A stretch of DNA of 64,000 bases from Novosphingobium aquimarinum (GCF_009746585.1 NZ_WRPO01000006.1:62001-126000); one strand, 5' to 3'. Positions 23,922 through 33,827 are shown, numbered from the stretch's first letter. Made by a program: numbers and translations. Notes: a model not told the origin generated them from the letters alone.

Positions 23922-25336
23922 TGCGCCTGCTGCGGCCCCACAGCCTCATGGGACAGATGCTGCTCGCGGTTGCGGGGGCCTTGCTGCTGGTGCAGTCCGT
24001 GGGCGCGCTGCTGGTCTATCGAGCCCAGAGCGGGCGCTTCGAAGGCGAACTGGTGAGCATCGCCGCCTTCAAGATCATGGCCGATACGCGCAACCCGGCA
24101 CGCTTCGATCGACGTGCCGGTTCGCGCCGAGCGCTCCAGCGTGGCCGCAGGGGCCTGCCGGTCATCCACACGCCGCGCTCCCCGATCGCAGGCACCGAGG
24201 AGCGCGACCCCGATCTGGAAGGGAAGATCGCGCTGCTGCTGCGCGAGCAGGGGCTCGCGGTGGCGGAGATCCAGGTCGCGCACCGAACCGTGCAAGAGGA
24301 TGCTCCCGCGCTCGAGCATGTCAGACGCCGTGCGGCCCGCTACGTCCGGCTCGGGCGAAAGCCGATGTCCCACGAGAACGACCATGTTCTGTTGGCAGCC
24401 GTGCGGCTCGATCCCGGCGGCGAATGGCTCACCGCACGGGTTCGCACGCCGCCCCGGATCGAGATGCTGGTTTGGCCGCTGCTGTTGCAGACGGCGATCA
24501 TCTACGTGGTCCTCATCGGCGCGATCGCGCTGATCCTGCGCCGCATCACCAGGCCGCTCGCAGCCCTCACCCAGCGAGTCGAAGCCTTTTCGGCGACGCA
24601 GGATCCCAAGGGCCAGATCGTCCCGGCCGGCCCCGAAGACATGCGCCGCCTGATCGAGGCGCACAACGCGATGGAAGGGCGCATTTCGGCCCTGCTTAAC
24701 GAGAAAAACGTCATGCTCGGCGCGATCGGGCACGATCTCAAGACGCCGCTCGCCGCATTGCGGGTCCGCATCGAATCCGTCGAGGACGACAACGAACGCG
24801 ACCGCATGGCAGGCACGATCGAGGACATCGTCCGCACGCTCGACGATATTCTCTCGCTCGCCCGCGTCGGGCGCCCGAGCGATCCGCTCGAACGTTCGGA
24901 GCTGTCGGCCCTCGTCGCCTCGATCGTCGAGGATTACGAAGACATGGGACAGCCCGTAGTGCTTGGCGATACCCAGCGAATCGTCCTGGAACTGCGGCCG
25001 ACCTGGTTGCGGCGCGCGTTGCGCAATCTCATCGGCAATGCGGTGCGTTATGGCGGCGAAGCCCGCGTCAGTCTGGAGCGCGTCGGAAACCGGGCCGTGA
25101 TCCGTGTCGCCGACAATGGTCCCGGCATCCCCGAAGACCGCATCGCGACCATGCTCGAGCCGTTTGCCCGGGGCGATCCCTCGCGCAATTCCGCCACCGG
25201 CGGCGCCGGTCTCGGCCTTGCCCTGGCGCGTGCGATCGCGGAACAGCACGGCGGCGCGCTCGTGCTGGAAAACACGCGCGACGAGGCTTCGAACGTGACC
25301 GGTCTCGTCGCCCGGCTCGAATTGCCGCTCAGTTAA
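23921..25336 (+). CDS. Membrane sensor histidine kinase (EnvZ-like)
   Basis: A 471-residue kinase. Two membrane spans (about residues 11-33 and 182-205) bracket a ~150-residue periplasmic domain rich in Arg; HAMP follows (RRITRPLAALTQRVEAFSAT), then the H-box AIGHDLKTPLAALRVRIESV with His271, and an ATPase domain with N-box LIGNAVRYGG, G1 VADNGPGIP and G2 GGAGLGLALARAIAEQHGG. HDLKTP in place of HELRTP is normal for this subfamily. The start overlaps the regulator stop; GTG 23918 is an alternative. The neighbouring EF-hand gene suggests a calcium-related or envelope signal (inference). Confidence 0.95.
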   Translation: MRLLRPHSLMGQMLLAVAGALLLVQSVGALLVYRAQSGRFEGELVSIAAFKIMADTRNPARFDRRAGSRRALQRGRRGLPVIHTPRSPIAGTEERDPDLEGKIALLLREQGLAVAEIQVAHRTVQEDAPALEHVRRRAARYVRLGRKPMSHENDHVLLAAVRLDPGGEWLTARVRTPPRIEMLVWPLLLQTAIIYVVLIGAIALILRRITRPLAALTQRVEAFSATQDPKGQIVPAGPEDMRRLIEAHNAMEGRISALLNEKNVMLGAIGHDLKTPLAALRVRIESVEDDNERDRMAGTIEDIVRTLDDILSLARVGRPSDPLERSELSALVASIVEDYEDMGQPVVLGDTQRIVLELRPTWLRRALRNLIGNAVRYGGEARVSLERVGNRAVIRVADNGPGIPEDRIATMLEPFARGDPSRNSATGGAGLGLALARAIAEQHGGALVLENTRDEASNVTGLVARLELPLS

Positions 25337-25370
25337 GCGCCCTGCAAGCTGCGGCGAGGCCCGCCGCAGG

Positions 25371-26969
25371 CTAACGCATCAGTCCGCCGATGACATTGCG
25401 GGCGAAGCGCCCAATCCCGGGAATGCCGATCGCCTTTTCGAGCGTATTGCCCAAAGTGCCCGCCGCCGCGCCCGCCGCGGTCGCTTTCGGATTGGCGCGG
25501 CTCGTCTTGCCTTGCAGTTTGCCCGCCAGGATCGAACCGGCGCTGGCGGCGGCAGCGCCGGCGGCGGCCTTCGCCATCTTGCCGCCGAGCCCGTCCCACA
25601 AGCTGGTATGCTTGCGCTCACGCTTGGCGACTTCCTCGCGGCCCTTTTCCTCGACTTCGGCGGCGGTCGCGGCTGCATCGGCGGCTTTGGCAGCGAGCAC
25701 TTCCTCGGCGCTCTCACGGTCGACGCGAGTGTCGTACTTGCCTTCGAACGGGCTGATCGACTGGATGATCGCGCGCTCCTTCGCGGTCACCGGCCCGAGC
25801 CGCGAGCGTGGCGGCGCCACCAGCGTGCGCTGCACCACCGACGGCGCGCCGTCGCCATCGAGCGTCGAGACCAGCGCCTCGCCGACTTTCAGCTCGGTGA
25901 TCGCGGTCTCGACATCGAGCTCCGGATTGATCCGGAAGGTCTCGGCCGCCGCCTTGATCGCCTTCTTGTCGCGCGGGGTGAAGGCGCGCAGCGCATGCTG
26001 CACCCGGTTGCCGAGTTGCCCGGCGACATCCTCGGGCACATCGATCGGATTCTGCGTCACGAAGAACACCCCCACGCCTTTGGAGCGTATCAGGCGGACG
26101 ACTTGCTCGATCTTGTCCTGCAACGCCTTGGGCGCATCGTCGAACAGCAAGTGCGCCTCGTCGAAGAAGAACACGAGCTTCGGCTTTTCGGGATCGCCGA
26201 CTTCGGGCAGGCTCTCGAACAGCTCGGCGAGCAGCCAGAGCAGGAAGGTCGCGTAGAGCTTGGGGCTGCGCATCAGCTTGTCGGCGGCGAGCACATTGAT
26301 GATGCCGCGCCCCTGATCGTCGCAGGTGATGAAATCGTCGATTTCCAGCGCCGGCTCGCCGAAGAACATCGCGCCGCCCTGGCTGTCGAGCGAAAGCAGC
26401 TGGCGCTGGATCGCGCCGACGCTCGCCTTCGACACGTTGCCGTATTTCGTCGTGAGTTCGCTTGCGTTTTCGGCCGTGTAGACAAGCATTGCCTGCAGGT
26501 CTTCGAGGTCGAGCAGCAGCAGGCCCTGCTCGTCGGCGAAGCGGAAGACGATGTTGAGCACGCCTTCCTGCGTGTCGTTGAGATCGAGCAGGCGGGCGAG
26601 CAGCAGCGGGCCCATTTCGGAAACGGTGGTGCGGATCGGGTGGCCCTGTTCGCCGAACAGATCCCAGAACACGGCGGGATTATCGGAATACGCGTAATCC
26701 GAAAGGCCGATCTCCTTCGCGCGTGCTTCCAGCTTGTCGGCATTCTTGAATTGCGGACTGCCCGCCATGGAAATGCCGGACAGATCGCCCTTCACGTCGG
26801 CAAGAAACACGGGCACGCCCCCAGCGGAAAACTGCTCGGCGATCGTCTGCAGCGTCACCGTCTTGCCGGTTCCGGTCGCGCCCGCGATCAGCCCGTGGCG
26901 ATTGGCACGATCCAGCCGCAGTACCTGGCGCTCGCCGTTGCGCCCGAGGCCCAGGTAGATTTCGCCCAT
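25371..26969 (-). CDS. HerA-like DUF853 ATPase (YjgR family)
   Basis: A 532-residue P-loop ATPase. Walker A is [20 protein letters not shown] near residue 30, Walker B is [16 protein letters not shown], and [12 protein letters not shown] plus [20 protein letters not shown] are family blocks. The C-terminal ~130 residues are Ala/Lys/Glu-rich, then glycine-rich and low in complexity. HerA/FtsK-superfamily proteins of this type are predicted DNA or protein translocases; the biological role of DUF853 is not established. It is convergent with the sensor kinase. Confidence 0.9.
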   Translation of the reverse strand: MGEIYLGLGRNGERQVLRLDRANRHGLIAGATGTGKTVTLQTIAEQFSAGGVPVFLADVKGDLSGISMAGSPQFKNADKLEARAKEIGLSDYAYSDNPAVFWDLFGEQGHPIRTTVSEMGPLLLARLLDLNDTQEGVLNIVFRFADEQGLLLLDLEDLQAMLVYTAENASELTTKYGNVSKASVGAIQRQLLSLDSQGGAMFFGEPALEIDDFITCDDQGRGIINVLAADKLMRSPKLYATFLLWLLAELFESLPEVGDPEKPKLVFFFDEAHLLFDDAPKALQDKIEQVVRLIRSKGVGVFFVTQNPIDVPEDVAGQLGNRVQHALRAFTPRDKKAIKAAAETFRINPELDVETAITELKVGEALVSTLDGDGAPSVVQRTLVAPPRSRLGPVTAKERAIIQSISPFEGKYDTRVDRESAEEVLAAKAADAAATAAEVEEKGREEVAKRERKHTSLWDGLGGKMAKAAAGAAAASAGSILAGKLQGKTSRANPKATAAGAAAGTLGNTLEKAIGIPGIGRFARNVIGGLMR

Positions 26970-27089
26970 TTGCCGCTCCCAGTCGTAACCATAATCGCTG
27001 TAAAGCGCGCTTCCGATGGACGCGAGAGGCTTTTTGCCAGTCGCGCCGCCTCACGCTAGGGCGATGCGCCACCGAAAACCCGCAGGATC

Positions 27090-28892
27090 ATGCCCACACC
27101 TTTCGTACTCCTCGACGATGCCCGCACTGACGGCGCCGCCCCGGCGCGGCTCTATCGTGAGCCGGTGGACGTCGTGGTGGCGCGTACGGGCGACGAGGTG
27201 CTGCCGGCGCTGGAGCGGTTGCGTGCCCTCTCGCGCGACGGATACGAGATTGCAGGATACTTGTCCTACGAAGCGGGTCTGGCGCTGGAACCGCGCTTGC
27301 AGAGCCTCGTGTCCGCGCATCGCGATCCCGCTTCGCCCCTGCTGTGGTTCGGCGCTTTCGCCGGCTGCGAGAGCATTGCCCCGGGCGAGGTCGACGGATG
27401 GCTCGCCGGCCAAGCCGGGAACGCCGAACCCGCGATCGGGCCGCTCGACCCGACGATCGCCCCCGGAGACTACATCGCCCGGTTCGGCGCGCTGCAGGAC
27501 GCGATCCAGGCCGGCGACATCTATCAGGCCAATCTCACGTTCCCGCTCGCCGGATCGTGGCGTGGCGACCCCATCGCGCTTTATGCCGCACTGCGCGCGT
27601 CCGGAGCGGCGGGCTATGGCGCGCTGATTCATGATGGGGCGCAATGGTTGCTCAGTTTTTCGCCCGAATTGTTCTTCGCGCTGCGCGGCCGCGACGCCCG
27701 CGTCAAACCAATGAAGGGCACGCGCCCGCGTGCAACCGATCCGGCGACCGACACGGCCCTGCGCGAGGAACTCGCGACATCCATCAAGGACCGTGCCGAA
27801 AACCTGATGATCGTCGACCTGATGCGCAACGATCTCGCGCGGGTCGCGGTCCCGGGCAGCGTCAAGGTCGAGCGTCCCTTCACGGTCGAGAGCTACCCGA
27901 CCGTGCACCAGATGGTCTCGACCGTGCACGCGACGCTGCGCGACGAGCTCGACGCGATCGACATGCTGCGCGCGCTGTTTCCCTGCGGATCGATCACCGG
28001 CGCGCCCAAGATCCGGGCGATGGAACTGATCGCGGCGACCGAACCCGATCCGCGCGGCCCCTACTGCGGTGCGATCGGCGGGATCGATGCCTCTGGCGAT
28101 GCCGCGTTCAATGTGGCAATCCGCACGCTGCGTCTTTCCGGAGCCGAACGCGGCGACGGCAAGGCGGTTCTAGGGGTCGGATCCGCGATCGTCGCGGATT
28201 CGGAAGGTCTCGCCGAATGGCGCGAGTGCCTGGTCAAAGGGGGTTTCGTGCGACCAACGGGGCAAGGTTCGCCCGCGCAGTTCGATCTGATCGAAACCAT
28301 GCGTTTTACGCCGGAAGAGGGCATCGTGCTGCTCGACCGGCATCTCGAGCGGATCGGCGCCAGCGCGGCGACGCTGGGATTCACGTTCGACCGCCACGCG
28401 GTGCGCAATGCGGTGCAGGCGCTGTGCTTCGATGCCGACGTGCCCTCGCGGCTGCGTCTGGTGCTGGGCCGCAGCGGCGCCTTCAGTCTTGAACTGGGCG
28501 AAATGCCTTTGGCGCTGCCCGAGGTGCTCAAGGTTGCGGTGTTCCGCCTGCCGGTCGATGAAAGCGATTGGCGGCTGCGGCACAAGTCCAGCGATCGCGG
28601 CTTCTACGAGGCCGGGCTTGAGGCCGCCAAGGACGCGGGCGCGGACGAAGCGATCTTCGTGCGCGACGACGGGCTCGTTACCGAAGGCACCTTCACCAAC
28701 GTGTTTCTTGCGCGCGACGACAAGCTGCTGACGCCGCCCTGCTCGCTGGGTCTGCTGCCCGGCGTGCTGCGCGGCTCGCTGCTGGCTTCCGGCGAGGCGG
28801 CCGAAGCCTCGCTTGCGCTCGACGAACTGGCGGGCGGGTTCCAGCTCGGCAATGCCTTGCGCGGGCTGATGCGCGCGGAGTTGCTCGCATGA
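27090..28892 (+). CDS. Fused aminodeoxychorismate synthase component I / aminodeoxychorismate lyase
   Basis: A 600-residue fusion for the p-aminobenzoate branch of folate synthesis. Residues ~1-390 are PabB-like: GDIYQANLTFPL, KPMKGTRPRA, LMIVDLMRNDLARV, PTVHQMVSTV, FPCGSITGAPKIRAMELI and YCGAIGGID. From about 405 the chain becomes a PabC-like fold-type IV PLP enzyme (LIETMRFTPEEGIVLLDRHL, HKSSDRGFYEAG with the likely PLP Lys, TEGTFTNVFLARDDKLLTPP, LLPGVLRG). The PabA amidotransferase is not adjacent. The stop overlaps the next gene by 4 bp. Confidence 0.95.
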   Translation: MPTPFVLLDDARTDGAAPARLYREPVDVVVARTGDEVLPALERLRALSRDGYEIAGYLSYEAGLALEPRLQSLVSAHRDPASPLLWFGAFAGCESIAPGEVDGWLAGQAGNAEPAIGPLDPTIAPGDYIARFGALQDAIQAGDIYQANLTFPLAGSWRGDPIALYAALRASGAAGYGALIHDGAQWLLSFSPELFFALRGRDARVKPMKGTRPRATDPATDTALREELATSIKDRAENLMIVDLMRNDLARVAVPGSVKVERPFTVESYPTVHQMVSTVHATLRDELDAIDMLRALFPCGSITGAPKIRAMELIAATEPDPRGPYCGAIGGIDASGDAAFNVAIRTLRLSGAERGDGKAVLGVGSAIVADSEGLAEWRECLVKGGFVRPTGQGSPAQFDLIETMRFTPEEGIVLLDRHLERIGASAATLGFTFDRHAVRNAVQALCFDADVPSRLRLVLGRSGAFSLELGEMPLALPEVLKVAVFRLPVDESDWRLRHKSSDRGFYEAGLEAAKDAGADEAIFVRDDGLVTEGTFTNVFLARDDKLLTPPCSLGLLPGVLRGSLLASGEAAEASLALDELAGGFQLGNALRGLMRAELLA

Positions 28893-30058
28893 AAGTCACG
28901 TCCCCCGCGCTCTCCCGCATTGCGCCGTCGCAGACCACCGCGATGACCGACCGCGCGACCGCGCTGCGCGAAGCCGGAGTCGACGTGATTTCGCTCTCGG
29001 TGGGTGAGCCCGATTTCGCCACGCCGGCGCATGTGCTCGAGGCGGCCAAGGCCGCGCTCGACGCGGGCCAGACGAAGTACACGCCGGTCGGTGGCACCGC
29101 GCGGATGAAGCAGGCCGCCGCGCAGCATTTCGCACGCGATCTTGGTATCGAAGCGCCGGTCAGCCAAGTCACGGTGAGCGCCGGCGGCAAGCAGGCGATC
29201 TTTCACGCGATCGCCGCGACCGTGGGCGAAGGCGATGAAGTGATCGTCCCCTCGCCCTGGTGGGTCAGCTATCCCGAGATCGTCCACTACGCGGGCGGAA
29301 GCGTGGTTCCGCTGCAGACCGTGGCGAAGCATGGCTTTCGCTTCACCGCCGGCGATCTGGAAGCGCAGATCGGTCCGCGCACGCGCTGGCTGATGCTCAA
29401 CAGCCCGGGAAACCCGACGGGCGCGGTCTACGACGAAGCCATGCTGCGCAGCATTGCCGATGTGCTGCGACGCCATCCGGGCGTGCTGGTGATGAGCGAC
29501 GATATCTATTCGCCGCTGATCTACACGGACGCGCCGCACGTGACGCTGGCAGCGCTGTGCCCGGACTTGGCCGATCGCATTCTCACTATCTCCGGCGTGT
29601 CCAAGAGCCATGCGATGACGGGCTTCCGCATCGGCGTCGCCACGGGGCCCGAATGGCTGATCCGTGCGATGGAAACTCTGCAGTCGCATTCCTCGGGCAA
29701 CCCCTGCTCGATCAGCCAGGCCGCCGCGATTGCTGCACTGGAAGGACCGCAGCAATTTCTTGCCGAATGGCGCGATCGCTTCCGCGCGCGCCGCGACATG
29801 GTGGTGGACGCGATCAATGCCATTCCCGGCCTCGCAACCCCGGTGCCCGATGGCGCGTTCTATTGCATGGTCGATGCAACGCCGCTGATGGACCGCTTCG
29901 GCGACGATGCGGCGCTGGCTTTGCACTTGCTCGACCAGGGCGTCGCGATCGTACCGGCCTCCGCTTTCGGAGGGCGCGACGGATTCCGCATCAGTTTCGC
30001 CGCCGACGAAGCCCGGCTGCGTGAGGCCTGTTCCCGTATCGCGAAGGCCCTGACATGA
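28889..30058 (+). CDS. Class I/II pyridoxal-phosphate aminotransferase (aspartate-type)
   Basis: A 389-residue fold-type I aminotransferase. Seen are DVISLSVGEPDFATP, KYTPVGGTARMKQA, NSPGNPTGAVYDE, MSDDIYSPLIY, and the PLP lysine in ISGVSKSHAMTGFRIG; the conserved Arg lies near GFRISFAADEARLREA. It fits the aspartate/prephenate aminotransferase group common in alphaproteobacteria; the exact substrate is not settled by sequence alone. It overlaps the PabBC fusion and the pseudouridine synthase by 4 bp each. Confidence 0.92.
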   Translation: MKVTSPALSRIAPSQTTAMTDRATALREAGVDVISLSVGEPDFATPAHVLEAAKAALDAGQTKYTPVGGTARMKQAAAQHFARDLGIEAPVSQVTVSAGGKQAIFHAIAATVGEGDEVIVPSPWWVSYPEIVHYAGGSVVPLQTVAKHGFRFTAGDLEAQIGPRTRWLMLNSPGNPTGAVYDEAMLRSIADVLRRHPGVLVMSDDIYSPLIYTDAPHVTLAALCPDLADRILTISGVSKSHAMTGFRIGVATGPEWLIRAMETLQSHSSGNPCSISQAAAIAALEGPQQFLAEWRDRFRARRDMVVDAINAIPGLATPVPDGAFYCMVDATPLMDRFGDDAALALHLLDQGVAIVPASAFGGRDGFRISFAADEARLREACSRIAKALT

Positions 30059-30711
30059 CGATGATCCCGATCCTCTTCGAAGACGGCGAAGCGCTCGTCA
30101 TCGACAAGCCCGCCGGACTGCCGCTCGATCGGCCGCGCGCCGGCGGCGAAAGCCTCGAGAACCATCTCGACGATTTGCGGCTCGGCTTCCAGCGCCGACC
30201 CGCCCCCGTCCACCGGCTCGATCGCGACACTTCGGGCTGCCTGCTGCTGGCGCGCAATCCCAAGGCGCTGAAGCGGTTCGCCAAGGCTTTTGAAGAGCGG
30301 CTGGTGCAAAAACGCTATCTCGGCCTGATTGCAGGCGAACTGGCCGAGACCGAAGGCACGATCGAACTGGCGCTGTCCAAGATCAGCTCCGCCAGCGAGG
30401 GCTGGCGCATGATCCCGGCGCGCAAGGGCAAGCCCGCGGTGACCCATTGGCGGACCCTCGCGTCGCATCAGGGGATGACGCTCGTCGAGTTCCGGCCCGA
30501 AACCGGGCGCACGCATCAGATCCGCGTGCACGCCGCTTCCGGGCTGGGAACCGCCTTGCTGGGCGATCCGGTGTATGGCGATGGATCGAGCGCGCGACGC
30601 ACCATGCTGCACGCCGCCGGTCTCGAAGTTAGCCGCGAAGGCAAGGATTCGATTGCGGCGACCAGCCCGCTTCCCGCCGATTTCGTCGCGCTCGGGTTCG
30701 AAGATGGATGA
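30055..30711 (+). CDS. RluA-family pseudouridine synthase
   Basis: A 218-residue short RluA-type enzyme without an S4 domain. It has VIDKPAGLPLDRP, the catalytic motif PVHRLDRDTSGCLLLARN (Asp), KRYLGLIAGEL, and RPETGRTHQIRVHAA then LLGDPVYGDGS. The target uridine (rRNA or tRNA) cannot be assigned. It overlaps the aminotransferase and ArfB genes. Confidence 0.93.
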   Translation: MTMIPILFEDGEALVIDKPAGLPLDRPRAGGESLENHLDDLRLGFQRRPAPVHRLDRDTSGCLLLARNPKALKRFAKAFEERLVQKRYLGLIAGELAETEGTIELALSKISSASEGWRMIPARKGKPAVTHWRTLASHQGMTLVEFRPETGRTHQIRVHAASGLGTALLGDPVYGDGSSARRTMLHAAGLEVSREGKDSIAATSPLPADFVALGFEDG

Positions 30712-31111
30712 CGCCGTCGAACGCGCGCTCTCGCTGGCGAGCGAGAGCTTCATCGCGGGCTCGGGGCCCGGCGGACAGAACGTCAACAAGGTCGCGACCG
30801 CGGTCCAGTTGCGCGTCGATATTTTCGCGCTGCGGCTGCCGCCGCCGGTCTATCAGCGCCTGAAGCTGCTGGCCGGCACCCGAATGACCAGTCGCGGGGA
30901 ACTGGTGATCGCGGCGCGCCGATTTCGCACGCAGGAGGCCAATCGCGCCGATGCGCGCGAAAAGCTGGCGGAGCTGATCACCGAAGCCCATCGCTTTCCG
31001 GAAAAACGGGCCAAGTCGCGCCTTAACCGGGTGGGCAAGACCAAGCGGCTCAAGGGCAAGAAACTGCGCGGCGCCGTCAAGGCCGGTCGCGGCAGGATCA
31101 GCCCGGACTAG
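30704..31111 (+). CDS. arfB: ArfB-like alternative ribosome-rescue peptidyl-tRNA hydrolase
   Basis: A 135-residue protein with the release-factor GGQ loop (FIAGSGPGGQNVNKVATAVQ) and a basic C-terminal tail (KRAKSRLNRVGKTKRLKGKK and beyond) that in ArfB/YaeJ probes the empty mRNA channel of stalled ribosomes. No stop-codon recognition domain is present. ATG 30704 overlaps the upstream stop by 8 bp. Its 3' end overlaps the convergent lipoprotein gene by 14 bp. Confidence 0.94.
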   Translation: MDDAVERALSLASESFIAGSGPGGQNVNKVATAVQLRVDIFALRLPPPVYQRLKLLAGTRMTSRGELVIAARRFRTQEANRADAREKLAELITEAHRFPEKRAKSRLNRVGKTKRLKGKKLRGAVKAGRGRISPD

Positions 31112-31328
31112 CCGTCGCTTGCGGCGTTTGCGACGCGTCGGGCGTGGACGGACCGTTCGCGGGCGGTTGCAGAATGTCCTCGGGCGGTCGCCGCTTGTCG
31201 AGCATCGCGGCAGCTTCATCGAGAGCGCGCGCTTCGCCCACCGTCACGCCGCCGGGCCCGGGCGCATTGTCCGCCTTGCCGCATCCCGCCAGCAGCAGGA
31301 CCATGATCGCGCAGGTCATCCTCATCAT
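31098..31328 (-). CDS. Small predicted lipoprotein, unknown
   Basis: A 76-residue protein starting MMRMTCAIMVLLLAGCGKAD: a short signal peptide with lipobox LAGC (Cys16). The mature part is Pro/Ala/Asp-rich with no recognised domain (RALDEAAAMLDKRRPPEDIL). It would be anchored to a membrane; Gly/Lys after the Cys does not predict inner-membrane retention. It lies 36 bp after the DUF4112 gene on the same strand. Confidence 0.75.
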   Translation of the reverse strand: MMRMTCAIMVLLLAGCGKADNAPGPGGVTVGEARALDEAAAMLDKRRPPEDILQPPANGPSTPDASQTPQATASPG

Positions 31329-31364
31329 CGCTGCATTAGCGCAATGCTTGAGGATGCAAAAGCG

Positions 31365-31802
31365 TCAGGCCTCGATGATCTGCGTTTCGGGATGGTGCTT
31401 GTCGAGATGCTTGCGCACGATCTTCAGGTTGCGCGAATTCGAGCGGAACACGAAGTCGAAAAGGTCTCCCGCGAGCGGGACCGCGCCGAGCAGCGTATCG
31501 ACGCCAACATTCGTCGCCATCCGCGCGAGCTGGAACTTCGACATACCGAGGTTCCGCGCTTCCCAGACGAGGTAGAGGCCGAGCGCCGCCGCGACGACGT
31601 CCCCCGCGACCGGAACGAGACCGACGATCGCATCGAGGCCGACCGCCTTGCTGGTGCCCGGAATGGTGAGCGACCGTTCCAGCAGGACCTCGAGCGACTC
31701 GATCCGGCGCCGCACGGACCCCGGATCCGATCCCATCGGAAAATCCACCGGCATCCGCCGCGTCGTACCTTGTTGTGCTGCCACCTCTAGCGTGTCCTTC
31801 AT
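31365..31802 (-). CDS. DUF4112 membrane protein
   Basis: A 145-residue protein with a repeated hydrophobic pattern GLDAIVGLVPVAGDVVAAAL and GVDTLLGAVPLAGDLFDFVF, the twin GLxPxxGD signature of DUF4112. The C-terminus is RSNSRNLKIVRKHLDKHHPE. Function is unknown. It is 32 bp downstream of the lipoprotein substrate-binding gene, probably in the same transcript. Confidence 0.85.
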   Translation of the reverse strand: MKDTLEVAAQQGTTRRMPVDFPMGSDPGSVRRRIESLEVLLERSLTIPGTSKAVGLDAIVGLVPVAGDVVAAALGLYLVWEARNLGMSKFQLARMATNVGVDTLLGAVPLAGDLFDFVFRSNSRNLKIVRKHLDKHHPETQIIEA

Positions 31803-31834
31803 CAGGGCCGCCCGGCGTCATCCGGGTTGAACCC

Positions 31835-33388
31835 TTATCTGGGCAGCCAGGCCAGCGGCATCAAGGGATGCCACCCCCAAGGATTGGTGGCAAAGCCGCT
31901 GACGTCGCCGCGCACCAGCGACCAGCGGATCGGCGGTCCGAACGGAACGAACACGTTCGCCGCTGTCAGTTCCGCCTCCGCTTCGGCCAGCAATGCCGAG
32001 CGTTCGGCGGGGTCTTCGCTTGCCCCGGCCGTGGCGACGAGGCCATCCGCTTCCTTGCTGCACAGTCCGGTCTGCTCCGCGCAGGAGAGGTGATTGAGGA
32101 ACCACGTCGCCAGCGGATAGCGCGCGACGGTATCGACAAGGCGCAAGTCGCCGGTTTCCTCGTCGGCGGCACGCGTGGCCGTGATGCCGATCGCGGCCAG
32201 ATCGCCGGTGATTCCGCGAAAAAGGATGTCCGAACCGGGACCCTGCGGCAGCCACACCGAAAGCGAGACGCCCGTGGTCGGGCTTGCCGCGTCGTTCCCC
32301 GTCCCTTCGGACGGCGTTGCTTGGCTCTCCTTGCCGCCAGATCCGCCTGCGCCGGCGACCCAGGCCGCGACTCGCGCGGAGGCCACGCTGCGGCGATCCT
32401 CGAGCGACTGTTCGGGCCACCGCTCGCCGATGGTGCCGATATCGCCGTCCAGCCCCGGCGCCACTACCCGAGTCGAGGCGTTCCACCCGCCGAGTCCGAA
32501 CGGGGCGATCAGGGCGTTGCGGTCGAGCGCCAGGGCGATGGCTTCGCGGTTCACCGGTTCGGCAAGGAACCCCTCGTCGTTCATGACTTGCAGGCCGAAC
32601 AGGCCGGTGACCGGATCGAGCTGGATCGTGCCGCGCAAAATGCCCACCGAGCTGGTTCGCGGGAAATCCTCGATCCGTCCGCCCAGCACGATGTCTGCCT
32701 CGCCGTCGTTGAAGGCCTTGATGGCGGCCTCGCCGGGCAAAGCTCGCAGGGCGACGGTGCGGGTCCGCTCGGACCAGTTCTCGAGTCCGGGAAGGCCCAA
32801 GCTGGCCGGATCGATCGGATTGAACAGCGCGGTCTGACCGTCGGGAACCATGCTCATCGGGCCGCCGGTCTGGTCTTCGTAGACCAGCCCCATCTCGGGT
32901 TGCGCGAGCAATTGCAGCAGGTTCGGCATCGCATGCTTGAGCCGGATCTCGATCACGCGGCCCGCCATGGCGCGGACGTCGTCGATCACTTTCAGGTCGA
33001 GCGCGAGCGAAGTCCCGCGCACTTTGCGAACCTGCGCATCGAAGGCGACTTTGGCCGAGCGGGCGGTCAGGTCCCCGGCATCGCCTTGCCAAGTGCCGTC
33101 GCGCAGGCGGAAAATGTAGCTGCGGCCATCATCGGTCACGATCCAGCGATCGGCCAAGGCGGGCACGACCCGCCCCTCCTCGTCGAACGCGACGAGCCCT
33201 TCCGCGGTCGAGGCGCGAACGAGCTTGGCCGCAGGGCTTAACGGGCGCCCCCCTTCCTGAAACGGATCCTGTGGCTCCCCGATGACGACCACGTCGATCC
33301 GCGTCGAATCGGCACGATTGCAGGACGACAGCAAGAGGACGCCAGCAAGACACACGAAGAACTGCTGAAGCGACCGCGAGACCATCAT
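31835..33388 (-). CDS. Lipoprotein periplasmic solute-binding protein (peptide/nickel SBP_bac_5 type)
   Basis: A 517-residue lipoprotein (lipobox LLSSC, Cys23) of the extracellular solute-binding family 5. Seen are VVVIGEPQDPFQ, LVRASTAEGLVAFDEEGRVV with ALADRWIVTDDGRSYIFRLR, and a second lobe with ALALDRNALIAPFGLGGWN. No ABC permease or ATPase gene is nearby, so it may act alone or with distant transporter genes. The ligand is not predictable. Starts at 33388 and 33385 are equally possible. Confidence 0.85.
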   Translation of the reverse strand: MMVSRSLQQFFVCLAGVLLLSSCNRADSTRIDVVVIGEPQDPFQEGGRPLSPAAKLVRASTAEGLVAFDEEGRVVPALADRWIVTDDGRSYIFRLRDGTWQGDAGDLTARSAKVAFDAQVRKVRGTSLALDLKVIDDVRAMAGRVIEIRLKHAMPNLLQLLAQPEMGLVYEDQTGGPMSMVPDGQTALFNPIDPASLGLPGLENWSERTRTVALRALPGEAAIKAFNDGEADIVLGGRIEDFPRTSSVGILRGTIQLDPVTGLFGLQVMNDEGFLAEPVNREAIALALDRNALIAPFGLGGWNASTRVVAPGLDGDIGTIGERWPEQSLEDRRSVASARVAAWVAGAGGSGGKESQATPSEGTGNDAASPTTGVSLSVWLPQGPGSDILFRGITGDLAAIGITATRAADEETGDLRLVDTVARYPLATWFLNHLSCAEQTGLCSKEADGLVATAGASEDPAERSALLAEAEAELTAANVFVPFGPPIRWSLVRGDVSGFATNPWGWHPLMPLAWLPR

Positions 33389-33461
33389 GATCCCGGCCTA
33401 GTCGATTTCGGATGCTGGCGAAACGGGTTTGGCCGCCGCCTCGAGGGCGAGGCCAGGCCGA

Positions 33462-33827
33462 TCAGATCTTGCGGATCGTGCCGGTTTCGGGAGTGACGAA
33501 TGCAGAGCGCAAAAAGCGCGGAGGTCCGCTTTCGACATCTTGGCCTACGGGTGCGCGCGCGATCTTGGGATCGATCTCGTCACGGAAGGCGACGCCGAAT
33601 CGATTGCTCTGCACCCAGGCGATGGATCCTTCGACCCAGCCGATATTGCGGATGTTCACTTCGACGACCGCGCCCCGCATCACGCGAACCGCTCCTTCGC
33701 CCATCATTCCGCCGGCGGAAAGATTGCGCACCTTGATGCGGTGCTCGCCCTCGAGGCCGTCCACGCGCAAGTCCGCCATGAGGAACAGGCTGTCGCGAGC
33801 GATATGCCTATTGTCATTTGCGTCCAT
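33462..33827 (-). CDS. PilZ-domain protein
   Basis: A 121-residue protein with the c-di-GMP-binding pattern: RHIARDSL (RxxxR) and KVRNLSAGGMMGEG ([D/N]xSxxG). A beta-barrel with GSIAWVQSNRFGVAF follows. Single-domain PilZ proteins act as c-di-GMP effectors on motility or polysaccharide synthesis. ATG 33827 is chosen because the longer frame upstream lacks conservation. Partner unknown. Confidence 0.85.
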   Translation of the reverse strand: MDANDNRHIARDSLFLMADLRVDGLEGEHRIKVRNLSAGGMMGEGAVRVMRGAVVEVNIRNIGWVEGSIAWVQSNRFGVAFRDEIDPKIARAPVGQDVESGPPRFLRSAFVTPETGTIRKI

